From positions 558,001-622,000 of the forward strand of contig NOKP01000023.1 in assembly GCA_002682825.1 (NCBI GenBank): 64,000 nt of DNA. The letters are read 5' to 3'. This document shows positions 47,815 to 58,700 of the stretch, piece after piece (position 1 is the first letter of the stretch; every line of letters starts with the position of its first letter). A model generated the notes under the pieces. That model was not told the DNA's origin, did not search any database, and saw only the letters and a list, made by a program, of their open reading frames with translations. This DNA comes from Neonectria sp. B-13. Its lineage: Eukaryota > Ascomycota > Sordariomycetes > Hypocreales > Nectriaceae. The position numbers and the translations under genes were made by a program.

Positions 47815-48570
47815 CGTGGCGAGATGAGGTGGGCGAGGATCCGGGGGAGGGCAAGCAAGGACAGGCAAGGTTGATCAAGGGCGGAAGGCTGAAGCCAACG
47901 TTGGGGTTAGGGTTGGGGTTGTGACTCGGTGGTTCGCAAGGACAACGAGAAAGTCGGAGTCGGAGAGTGAGCGTGGGCGTTGGCGTGGGCGTCGAGGACT
48001 CGTGATCGTCGGGAAGCGGGAGTTGGCGTTCGTTCGAGGGGAGACGAAGAGCAAGAGCCAGAGCCAGGCCTAGGCGGTGGTGCACTGTGGGGGGGCGGGC
48101 AAGGCGGCAGATTGCTAGCTAGGGAACAACGCACCGACGCTCAGCTGCTGCTAGCCATGCCTTTCGGGTAACGACGGCGGGGTGGGCGACGAGGCGACGG
48201 GCGACGGCCTAAGCCAAATGAGAGCGGCCAGAGGGAGGCCAGAGGGAGGCGTCGTCGTCGTCGTCGCTTGCGGTGCGGTGCGGTGCGGTGCGAGTTGCGG
48301 GCGGGAGGTTGAGCAGAAGATGGGCTGAGCGAGAGAGCGAGAGAGAGCGGGAGACAAGGCACGGAAAAAGGATGGAGGTTTAAACGGTAAGTTGTGTCGC
48401 GGGACGAGGTCAGGACGGTAGTGGAGTCGAAGTTGAAACCTGGGCGGTTGCTGGGATGTCCCCAGTGGGCGGTGACAGTGGACGGGACAGTAAAGTCGGA
48501 GGCCACTGACTGCCGTGGTCAGCGAACAGTACGAATGAATAGTCTATGTACTCAAATTACAGTACAGTGC
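47815..48570 (-). promoter_or_regulatory. Candidate ATG-depleted 5' leader of the DUF7918-type gene
   Basis: Read on the minus strand, about 750 bases upstream of the start contain a single ATG (48158). The tract is pyrimidine-rich on that strand (runs of CTCTCTCGCTC) and has a GCACC repeat near 48272-48292. This resembles the leader of the copper-fist gene and suggests a long transcribed leader. The transcription start is not visible directly. Confidence 0.45.
48141..48158 (-). other. Five-codon uORF in the DUF7918-type leader
   Basis: ATG GCT AGC AGC AGC TGA (Met-Ala-Ser-Ser-Ser-stop) is the only ATG in the roughly 750-base upstream stretch and ends about 325 bases before the main start. 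Confidence 0.4.
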
Positions 48571-49238
48571 AAGCATTCAAGTGAGTGAACCAAGGAACGA
48601 ACACCCCCATGTGTGACCAAAACCCCCCCTGAGCTGAGAGCCCAGCCCTGATCATGAGGGGGACATAAGTTTTCCGTCAGGGCCAGCACGTCGCACCGGT
48701 GAGGGGTTAGCACCAGGTTCCAGGCGGGGCAGTTGAAGTTGGAGTAACCGGACGGATGCGTGGGCGGTGAACTCCCCGTGACTTTGAAGTTTGACCCAGC
48801 CTAAAGAGCCTCACGCCTCCCGGTTTTCGGACTGACTACTTAGACTAGGTAGACTACGAAAAGCATGTGTTACACGTCACGCGTCACAATGCCGCTCTGA
48901 ATCAGTCACATCTCTGCTTCTTGGCTTTTTCTTGCCGTCTCGTGTGATCGACCACCCGAGATCACCATCATCTGGTGTTGGCGTTGGAGGTAAACTTCCA
49001 GACCGTCTTCTCATAAAAGCGTCATAGTGGAATGCAGAGGCCTCGAGAGGGGAAACCAAGAACAGCAAAGCACAATGCAACGTTAAAAACCAAATCTCCA
49101 TAGCAACTCCCAAGCAACGTCAAAACACTTCGTGGTACTATCTCTCCGGGTATCTATCAATACAGTCCATCCATCCATCCATCATTCATCAATCATATCC
49201 TATCCTATCCTATCTTAGCCTACCTATCCTGTTCAATC
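48571..49238. other. Intergenic with one possible small secreted-type ORF
   Basis: Minus-strand frame 49101-48877 (74 codons, ATG start) begins with a hydrophobic segment (MEIWFLTLHCALLFLVS) followed by SPLEASA, which looks like a signal peptide and cleavage site. The rest is polar and Pro/Arg/Asp-rich with only one further Cys. It lies about 140 bases downstream of the seipin stop on the same strand and may simply be within its 3' region. Microsatellite-like CATC and TATCC runs lie at 49166-49218. Confidence 0.25.
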
Positions 49239-50514
49239 CTACCATCCCTCCACGTTCCGAGATGCCCTCCTGCGGATCCTCGCGCTCCCTTCCTCGCTGA
49301 AACTCGTACCCAGCCCAGAGTCTTTTCTCTCTTCGTCATTGTCATCCTCTTCTTCCTCATCTTCCTCGTCCTCGTCATCCGCCTCGGCGCCTGCCCTTGG
49401 GAGCTCCGATAACGGCTGCTCTTCCGATCCCTCGTGCTTTACTTCTGGCTCATACTTGAGAGGTGGTTGCTTTCCATACGTAGGAAACGTTTCAGGGCGG
49501 TCTTCTTCTGCTGCCTCTCCACCTTCCTCCGTGTCCTCGTCTTTGATGGCTTGACGCCAGGCTCCCTCTAACTTCTGTGTTTTAACGTCGGTGTCTCCAG
49601 GTGCCGACCCAGTAGTCGCACTCCAGATACCCCACGCAATGCCCATGAAGACGAGCTCGCAGATCCAAAAAAGAAACGTAAATGTAAGATAGGTGGAGAT
49701 GCGGTAGTGCACCATCAGCCAACGGAGTCCTCGCAGCTGGGCGGTTAGCCTCAGAGCCGCGTGGTAGACCTGAATCGCCTGTCCAGCCTCAACTTCCACG
49801 TAGGCAGAACCTGGAATTTTTGACCCTTTCGGAAACCAAACCCGCTCTGCCAATGGTATTACCATCTCGTTCGTGCTCGATCCGGGTGCGAACATGTGGT
49901 AGAATAGAAACATAACCCGAGACGCGAGCGAGACGAATGGGTCAACGTATGGCAGCAGAGCTGGTCTGCGGGAGCTGAAGAGAATAGTAGTCTCTCCGAA
50001 ACCTGCACGCTCGGCAGCGTGGAGCTGGGCGCTCGTATCGAGTCGCCCGTCGGCTGTCGCGTCGAGAAGGTGCAGGCTGATCATGAAATTACCTCGGTCG
50101 AGGTTCGGGACCGAGCGCGGCATGGAGAGGGTCAAGGATATATCGTATTCCTGCTGCGACTTCATCTGCGGCGTGGCGATTGAAGCAATGCCATACGGGT
50201 TGACGCCAGAACTAGGGCCAAGAGTCAGTTAAATCACCCATGGCGTACACAAAGCAGGGCCCTTCGTACCCATATTGCAAATGCACAGGCGTCGTAACAA
50301 CTTGGTGTGGGAGGAAGTTCTGGAAGAACAAAGCGGATGCGATTCCGGCCAGGCCAAGAAGGGTGACGGCGCTAGACACGAGAAGAACAGTGTTGACCAC
50401 GGCCCGCTGGACGGGCTTCGAGGTCACGAGGCGAGCAGTCTCCTGCAGAGTATCCTGTACGGGATTTCTGTTAGTATATACAGTGTTGTAGGAAGCCCGG
50501 GATATTATTACCAT
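49239..50514 (-). CDS. SEI1: Seipin, lipid-droplet assembly protein
   Basis: Three exons: 50514-50512 (ATG), 50454-50270, 50211-49239; 386 residues. Seipin forms rings in the ER membrane at lipid-droplet budding sites. A short cytosolic N-terminus (TARLVTSKPVQRAVVNT) precedes membrane segment 1 (about 20-45). The lumenal domain starts at HLQYGSGVNPYGIA, with YDISLTLSMPRS and NFMISLHLLD. Membrane segment 2 (about 235-259, LTFTFLFWICELVFMGIAW) leads to an acidic cytosolic tail with a long Asp/Glu run. The start is chosen because the ATG abuts a clean GTAATA donor and gives a typical short N-terminus. An upstream in-frame ATG at 50598 would add 28 residues. Intron 2 (58 nt) joins LQYG to SGVNP. 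Confidence 0.9.
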
Positions 50515-51011
50515 AGCAAGCACGACACGTCTCAACTTGACGCGGATCGCGTGTATGTTGGAGTCGTGGAATGATGGCAAGAAGAAGTTCAATGGCATGT
50601 GAGTAAGAGGTCCTGTCTTAGGCGGAGCTCAGCAGCTCACAAACGTCATAGCTCCCAACCCATGCACGGTACGTACCTCAATAAGGACCATCTGGATTCG
50701 ATGGTATGAACTTCAAACGTCACAAGTTAAGATGGTCATTTACACGTCTCGAAGAAGAAAGAAATAATATATATATCCCTAATTACTCATGGAATGAATG
50801 ACATCTGAAACGCATTCTTGCTATAAAAAGAACGCCAAGATAGAAGAAGATTCAAAGTCGTGACACGGCATGTACAACCAAAGTAATAGACCTCCCAAGC
50901 TCCATACCAACAAGCAATCGAAAGTCAACGGTATTCGCAGGCCGTGAATCAAATACATAATCAATCAAACCGGTATGTTAGTCAATCTCTCAGTCGCTCA
51001 AGTCAATCAGA
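50515..51011. other. Intergenic between seipin and the F-BAR gene
   Basis: 497 bases: seipin promoter and leader plus the 3' region of the F-BAR gene (same strand). A short AT-rich run at about 50760-50785. Nothing else seen. Confidence 0.5.
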
Positions 51012-54000
51012 TCAGCATGGCTGGAGGTAGTTGCTTGGGACCAGCCCGATACGTCCATTCGTGCCGTGGACCTCGGCCTCCCACCATCCATCATCCTGGT
51101 GACGGAGCACCGCCAGGTAATCACCCTTGGCGAAACCCAACTCTTCGGGGATAGCCGCTTGGTACACATACAATGCGCGTGCTGTAAAACATAGTGTTAG
51201 TGATAGTCCAATTAACTGCCATGACACCATTGTAAGGGGCTCACCATAGTGCAAAATTGGCCTGCCATCGCCAGTGTATAGTCGAGAAGGATCGGCCACA
51301 CTCTTGCTTCGTTGACGCGAGCCTCCCCCATCGTAAAGCCCCATAGCCTGGGACTCTGGGCGGCTGCCCCGACTTCTCTGTGAGCCATATCCGTCGTCAC
51401 CGCCAGAAGCAGAAAGCGCAACAGCCATCTCACTGCCACCGTAGCTGCTCTGCGGCCGGTTGTAGTCTCTGTATCCCGCAGGGGACGGCGCGCGACTGGC
51501 CTCGTGTGGCGACGCCTGTTGGAAGTATCCCTGGCCAGAACCACGCTTCTGAGGAGAGCTCATCTGAGATGGGCTGCGAACGCTGCCTTGGAAGGGTGGG
51601 TTTGGCGATGCCGATCGATAGCTCATTCTGGAAGAGTCATTCCTGGGCGGCTGGGGAGAGGAACTCCGCATGGGTGCTGGCGAAGTAGCCCTAGGCATAT
51701 CAGTGCCTCGAGTTCCGGGTCTGGAGGCTGGGGAAGTTCCAAAAACTCCAGATCCTCGTGACATATCAGAGCCCCTTGTGCCCGGTCGTGTGGTGGGAGA
51801 CGCTATGTCAATTCCCCGGGTCCCTGAGCGGGTCATCGAAGGAGCGTTGTATTCCCCTCTATCGCCCCGGCTCATCTCAGTTGCTCGTGTGCCGGATCGT
51901 GATGGTGCTGCGCTATAACTTCCAGAGTCTCGGTTCATCTCGGTTGCTCGTGTGCCAGATCGTGATGGTGCTGCACTATAACTTCCAGAGTCTCGATTCA
52001 TCTCGGTTGCTCTTGTGCCGGATCGTGATGGGGCTGTGCTATAACTCCCAGAGTCTCGGCTCATGTCGGTTCCTCGAGTCGTGGGCCGCGAGGGAGCTGC
52101 GTTGTAGCCGCCAGACCCGGCCCGCCCTGTGTCTCCGAAGATGCTTCGAGTCTGAGTTGTAGCCTTCTTGGTTGCTTCCTTCATAGCCTTGGAGGTACAA
52201 GCGGGAGGGGGTACGCCCAACCTCGATATCTGAGTTTGTGTGTGGTACGAGGGAGGTGGTGTTCCCCTCTTGACGGATGCATTTTCCTGGTTTCCAGGAA
52301 CTGGCACCGATCGAGACATGCTCGTCTCGGAGCCAGGGGCGGGTGTGGAAATGCCGTGGTAGTGGTCCGCAGACATTCTGACGGATGACTGCTTTCCGAG
52401 GGTCACGCCCTTGATTTCTGCGAGAGCAAGAGCAATAGGATCCATCTCTTCAGTTGGTTTGGCAGGAGTCGCACCAGGCCGTTTCTTCTCATCTGGGTTG
52501 GACACGGGGAACACGTTCTGGCCAACTCCCAGTGCCAAACTAGCATTCGCATCAATGGGCTCCGGGCTTTGAGTTCGCTGCTGCGTCAGAACCGCGGGGG
52601 GCTCTTGATTGTATAGCTGCGGCCTGCGGACGGGGCTGGCATTGTTCCGCGAGCTAGCGGCATGCCAGGTGTTCCTGTTTGACTGACTCGATGGTTGAAT
52701 CTCCTTCTGACTCTTGCGTCTGAATAACGGGGTGTGATTCTTCAAAAAGCCGCCACTCTTCTTCCTTGCGAGGGGCTTTGTTGGGCTTGGGAGGGGAGTA
52801 GTGTCTTGTTTGACAGGCGAAGCCGGCTTGATAGGCGAAGGTTGTTTGACAGGGGAAGTCTGTTTAACAGGCGAAGGCTGTTTCATAGGTGAAGTCTTTC
52901 CACTCGGAGGTTCCTGACTAGAGAACGATGTCGGGTTAGAGTAGTCACTGTGTGAATCCCTGCTCGACGGTCGCGCAGAAGTAACCTGAGAGCTTCTGTC
53001 GGAAGGAGGCCCAGGGGGTCCGGTGCGGCACAACATCGTCATCCCGTCCATGGGATACGGGTCATGCGGAACTGCGGCAACAGGACCATGCTGGTTAACA
53101 TCATAGCCTTTGAGCTGAGCAGGCGCTTGGTTTCGGTTGTACTGCTCATCGGTAGATCTCCTCATCTCCAGGGACTGTCTCACCGGCTGCGCTAGCGGTT
53201 GAGTCATTTGCTGGTGTGATGGGTAGTGCCGTTGCTGGAGAGACTGCTGTAGAGGTTGCTGGAGAGACTGCTGTAGAGGTTGCTGCTGAAGAGACTGCTG
53301 TGGGGGTTGCTGCTGAAGCTGCTGGGGAGGTTGCTGCTGGAGCTGCTGAAGAGGTTGATGGTACTGCTTCAGAGGTTGCTGAAACTGCAGGGGGGGTTCT
53401 CGGTGTTTTTGGAACGGCTGAAGTTGCTCATCTGGAGGCTGTTGAAGCTGCTGGATAGGTTGTTGGAACTGCTTCAGAGGCTGCTGGAACTGCTGGGGGG
53501 GTTCTCGGTGTTTCTGGAACGGCTGAAGCTGCTCCTCGGGGGGTTGCTGAAACTGTTGCGGGGGTTGCTGGTGCTTCTCTCGGAAGGGCAGAAGCTGCTC
53601 ATCGGGAGGTGGCTGAATGGTCTTTTGGGGGGCGAGAGTTGGCTCTCGTCGGCTAGCTAGACCAGGCTCTCTGTGTGCCAAGTTTTGAGCCAGGGCCGAG
53701 TCAGGGTCGTGATGTGATTCAAAGGTCGAAGGCTGGGGCGAAGATGATCTGAAAGCTGGATTTATGCTGCGAGGGAATTGGGCCACAGAGTAATTATCGT
53801 CCTCGGAAGCCTCCGACTGGCTGTCGTTGATGTCGCCGCGACAGAAGTTGATGTACTTGGGTGCATCGGGAATTTCCTGTCCCGTGCCACGGTCGGTGAT
53901 GAATGTTATGATATCCTTCTCGACATCCATCGTCTCCAAGGACAGTCGAATCTTCTCGCACGACGAATCGTCACTAACACAAACCGTGGATGCAATATTG

Positions 54001-54891
54001 GCAAAGGTCCACAGGCTGCTTTTGCTGAAGTCAAGGCGCTCCTCTTCCAAGTCCTGGAACTTGTCGGCAGCCGCCTTCCACTCCCTGTTCCACCTGGCTG
54101 TGGTATCTTCCAAGGCCTGAACGGCGCTCTCATATTCGGTGTTTGAAGTTGCGAGGCTGATCTGTGTCTTCTCCAGCTTCGCCTTGTTACGTCGCTCTTC
54201 CTGGCCCATGACCATGTGACCTTGGGCCAGGTAGCCCTTGATCTTCAGACACTCTTGCTCGTACTTGTCTCGCGTCTGGGCTAAGGTCAGTAATTGAGCT
54301 GAGACTAGATAGAAAGCACTAGTGGAACCGACCTTGTTGACGTGCTGTGTTTGCTGCATCTTGATCTTCAGCAGCTTCTCTACAGTGTTTTGCACAATCT
54401 TGCGTCGCTCCTTCATGCCGCCCGCAAAGGCGGCTAGAGGTTCCTCTAGCTCTGTCTTCATCTGGGCTGCGATGTTCTGATGTTGTTTGGCCATCTGCTC
54501 GACCTCGCCTCGGACAGTATCCAGTGACGTCTTCAAAGTGCCCAATTCGTTGGTTCCCAATGGCTTCCGCGACAGGTTCATCAGCTTTCGTGCATATTCA
54601 TCTTCGATAGACGCTCGTGCTGTACAGATGGTAAAAGTCAGTGGTGGAACTCGAGATAGAGGCAGCCTCATAAGGGAAACACACCGCCATAGAAGACCTT
54701 TAATTCATCGCAGGTTTGCTTGGCCCCAGCCAGACGGCTGAGCATAGGGCCAACTCCCGCATCGTCCTTGCCCCAAAAGTTGTTTGCGACTGGCACATAA
54801 ACAGGTTAGCGATTGCGACGTGAACAAAGAAAGCGGCAGCGTGCTCACAGGACAGCGCAACGGCTGGGGGCTCCGCCGTTGACGCAGGCAT
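51012..54891 (-). CDS. F-BAR/SH3 protein, Cdc15/Imp2/Hof1 family
   Basis: Five exons: 54891-54849, 54789-54685, 54619-54333, 54275-51245, 51181-51012; 1211 residues. PCH-family proteins bind curved membrane and organise the septation ring. The N-terminus (SFANNFWGKDDAGVGPML, FYGARASIEDEYARKL) starts the F-BAR helices, which run to about 270 (QHVNKTRDKYEQECLKIKGY, MVMGQEERRNKAKLEK). A long disordered middle is rich in Gln, Pro and Ser, with PVKQ-type repeats near 52800-52890 and 21-residue repeats. The last 55 residues are an SH3 domain (ALYVYQAAIPEELGF, DDGWWEAEVHG, GLVPSNYLQP). Introns 3 (57 nt, unusual GTCGGT donor) and 4 (63 nt) are in frame and free of stops; removal is required by F-BAR and SH3 continuity. 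Divergent from NOT1. Confidence 0.92.
51869..52110 (-). repeat. 63-bp tandem repeat encoding 21-residue units in the F-BAR protein
   Basis: Near-identical copies of a 63-base unit encode MNRDSGSYSAAPSRSGTRAT plus Glu, with more diverged copies at both edges (SRDSGSYSTAPSRSGTRATE; SRGDRGEYNAPSMTRSGTRG). The copies differ by few bases, pointing to recent expansion. Confidence 0.9.
53200..53640 (-). repeat. Gln/Pro-rich repeat region in the F-BAR protein
   Basis: Codes for repeated blocks such as PPQQFQQPLKQFQQP, PPDEQLQPFQKHREPP and QQPLQQSLQQ. Two longer blocks (EEQLQPFQKHREPPQQFQQP and DEQLQPFQKHREPPLQFQQP) are close duplicates. Such low-complexity stretches in septation scaffolds favour self-association, which is inference here. 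Confidence 0.85.
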
Positions 54892-55703
54892 GGTGCCTGA
54901 AGCAATGGAGCAAACTGGAGAAATGTGTGTAGAGAGAACAATGATGTTGTTGGGAGAGAAAAAGGAACCAGCCTATGTCGCACTACTATTCAGACTCGGA
55001 TTGAAGAACCAAAAGCCTTGATGCACCGTTGAGGCAGCGTGGAAAGACAGTGATATTGCCCCGACATCCACTAGCCGGGGACATGCCATTGTTTGGGGTG
55101 CCAGTGGGGCCGTTGACGGGACAACACAAACACCCCTTGAGCACGTGATACGGGCTGCCACAGATGGTATACGACCCCGACTTTGGCGGACCGGAATTTA
55201 CCGTGCTCCGGTGCATGGTCATTTTCATACCTTATCCTCAACCCAACTTCCACACCACCAGTGTACGCTTGACGAGATATCACTACTCATATTTCCATCA
55301 CGCACGCCCTACCGCTCCCAGGACTCTTCGTCGACCGACGCCGGACCGCCACTTCGCTTCCCCCAAGCTTCCTAATACGCTGCGTCCCCGGCGCTCAGCC
55401 CCCGACGACGAGAGCTGGACACCTGTCACCCACGTACCGCTCTCCCCTCTCCACCTCGGCGCCGAGTCAGTCTCGCATCATCTCTTGTTCACGTCTCCCG
55501 GCTGCACGGTTGCGCATTCTCGAGCTCCCCCTCTCGGCCTCCGACCGGTGCTTCTCCCCAGCCGCTCCTCCATGTAGGAACTCTCCACCGAATTCCCTTC
55601 CTACAACACCACCCTCCCGCTCGCTTCGTGAGCTATCCGGCCTGCCACGACTCCAAGGGCAGGCTCTCCATCACCCACCCTCCACCGCCGCCAATACACC
55701 TCC
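54892..55703. promoter_or_regulatory. Divergent promoter region of F-BAR and NOT1 genes
   Basis: 812 bases between opposite starts. On the + strand, 55217-55703 has one ATG only, within an ATG-TAG start-stop at 55572-55577. It is C/T-rich, so the NOT1 leader probably covers much of it. Confidence 0.55.
55572..55577 (+). promoter_or_regulatory. Start-stop element (ATGTAG) in the NOT1 leader
   Basis: ATG directly followed by TAG, 126 bases before the NOT1 start, and the only ATG in the preceding 480 bases. Start-stop elements can hold ribosomes and lower downstream translation; that role here is inferred and depends on the transcript including this site. Confidence 0.4.
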
Positions 55704-58700
55704 ATGGTCCCACCACCTCGAGCGGGATCATTTTCGCCCAATCCTGCGCAGACACTTCAGACGGGATCGAGTCATTCACCCCACCCATCGCAGGCTGCCA
55801 TCCTCAGTGCTGGCGCGAGCCCCAGCGCCAGCAGTCCGACGGGCACCAACCCTTTGACCAAGATCGTCGTGGCCCAGATCTATCTCCTGCTGAGCACTAT
55901 CAAAGAGGATAAGGACCGCGCCAAGTGGGAACTGCAGGTTGACCAATTGAAAAAGGTGAGGTCCCCCCATTGCTCCCGCGCCCCATGTTGCTGACCATGA
56001 TTCCGCGTTTAGCTCATCGATGAACACGGCATGGAAGTCTTCTCTAAATACTTCACCAGGCTGGTGGCCGGAAATGCGCCACAGATATTCCCTGGCCTTA
56101 ACCGGCCTGTCTCGAATCCGGGAAACTACCACATACTCGTGGGTGAGATGCGAAAGATCGCGCATGATGCCGAGCAAGCAAGCAAGATCGCGGAGTCGAT
56201 AGAGACTGGTACAGAAGATATCTTTCGCGATTTCGATCTCTCGACCTTCATGGAGCACTTCAAACTTGACGCGCTGGAGAAGACACTCCTAGCTCTGGCG
56301 TTTAAGATTGGTTCCAGGGGAGATCTGAAAACCAAAGGTGAGCAGCCCGAACGGTCCCGCATAGCCAAACTAACTTTGGCTTTCAAAGCCGACGCCATTC
56401 TATCGACAAACTTCCCGACCTTTGTGGATATCATCTCGCGTCCTGAAATCGAAGCGCACGCCGACTTAAGCCCCGCTTTCGTCGCCCTCATCGTCGATCG
56501 ATTCATACAACATCATCCTCCCAGCTTTAACGCTTCATCTAGACGCGATCTTCAGAACTATGTTGCGAAGCGATATATTAGCATGGATCTAGCGCCTCCT
56601 TCCGAGGTTCTCGCAGCCCTCGATCTTGGTCGCGTGGTTGCAGAGCGACCTTCTAACGCACTGGCACGCTACATCCAGAAGACTGGTGCGGACTTCACCA
56701 GAGATGAGGATACTTGCGTCTCGTATCTTCAAAACCGCCCCACCAATCTCCAGCTTACTCCGGATCAAGCGTCTGCCGCCTTGACGTTCGCCACCATCAG
56801 CCAAACACCACGACACGATCCCAGCGTCTTGGTGGCTGCACTTCGACGAGTTATCACCAAATCCTTTGACTGGGTAGAAGTAGTTGCTTTCTTCGACCAA
56901 GCCTCAGCTCGCATCTCCTCTCAGCAGTTTCTGCGTCTCTACAACGCGTTGCTGCCTGTGGCTCAGGATTCCACGTCTGGTCTGGACATTCAGCGACTTT
57001 GGGGAGGGGCCTGGACTGAACCCGAAGCACAACTATCCTTCGTCAGCGCTTACGCTTCACTAACCCCCGAGCAGCTGGATGCGACAACGATCCCTGGACT
57101 GCTCCGAAGCATCACCCTCGATGACTATGCCAACTCCCCCCCTAACGTCCGCGAGCGAGCTGCGGTGGCGGTCAAGCATCCCTTGGTATCCGTTGCTGCA
57201 CTTTCCTCCATCTTCAATGTTGCGCTCAGCTCGGTCCATGCATCGCAAAGCGTCGAAGCGAAGCGGTTGTTCCAGGAAGTTGTGGTCCCGAATCTCGACA
57301 TTTTTCTCGTGTCCGCCTTCGAAGTCCCTCGACAGTCATGGGCCACGATGGCCGTTGATACCCTTAACTCCCTCTTTGAGAACTTCCTCTACAAGCGATC
57401 GCCAGAATACGACTTCGTTCTCGATAGCCTTTGGAAAAAGGACAAGGAATGGGTGACCCAACGGTTGATCGATGCCCATGCAGTCAAGCCTGTCGACCTT
57501 CCTCTTGTCTTCGAACACGCTATGAAGCACAAGTGGCTTGATGGACTTGTGTATCTGCCAAACGGGTTTGGCATCGACCTTGCTGCTCTGGCCCATGCGG
57601 AAGGATACCTGGACCTCGCTAAGTGGGCTCGGTTCAATGCTGATCGGAGTAGCGAGATCTCACGTACCCTCCTGCAGTTCTTGATGATCAAAGCCAACCT
57701 GGAGATCCAGTTCCAGAGATCCCCTCCCGACGGCCAGCCGCCTGTCAAGACAAGCACGACTCTCCAAGTTCGCACAGTTTCGGCATTATTGGCGATTCTC
57801 GAAGACTTTTTGCCTAAAGCCCCCGTTCAAGACCTGATCCTCGTGCAACGACACTGTATCACAGCTTACCCGCGATTGATCAACTACGGCGAAGGTTACG
57901 ATGAGATCGTCGATGCCAACGGCAAAGATGGCAATGCTCTGCCCCCGGCTGCCAACAGCAAGATGGAGGAGCATTACAAGAAGATGTATAGCGACGAGAT
58001 TCAGGTTCGCAACATCGTCGATGTCCTCGACCGTTACAAACATTCCAGGGAACCTCTGGACCAGGATGTCTTCGCATGCATGATTCACGGGCTTTTCGAC
58101 GAGTACAACCACTACGTCGATTACCCACTTGAAGCCCTTGCGACGACGGCGGTCTTGTTCGGCGGCATCGTCTCCCACAAGCTGATATCGGACCTTCCCC
58201 TTAAGATCGGGCTTGGGATGATCTTGGAGGCTGTTCGAGACCACATGCCAGATGATCCCATGTACAAGTTTGGGCTGCAGGCCCTAATGCAGCTGTTGGT
58301 ACGATTTCGTGAATGGCCTGGATTCTGCAAGCAACTTCTGCAAATTCCAGGTCTCCAGGGCACAGAGGCATACAAGAAGGCGGAGGATGTAGTTCATGAT
58401 CATGAGGATGAGCTTGTTCGCGGTCGCAATGGCGCCGGGACGCCTCATGGACTCGCGTTCCCCGCCGATTCATTCACAAATGGGAATCCTGAAGAGCCAG
58501 CTCCAGCCGATCGACAACCCCCTGCGTTCAGCTCTATCAACGCCGACCCTCATCCCCAAGGCGCTGAATTCGATGAGCCGGGCGAGGATGAGCAAGACAA
58601 GGTCCAGTTCGTCTTGAACAATATCACCGAGGGAACCTTGCAATCAATGTGCAAGGAACTTCGCGAGACCATCGAGCGCAAGCACCAGCAATGGTTTGCC

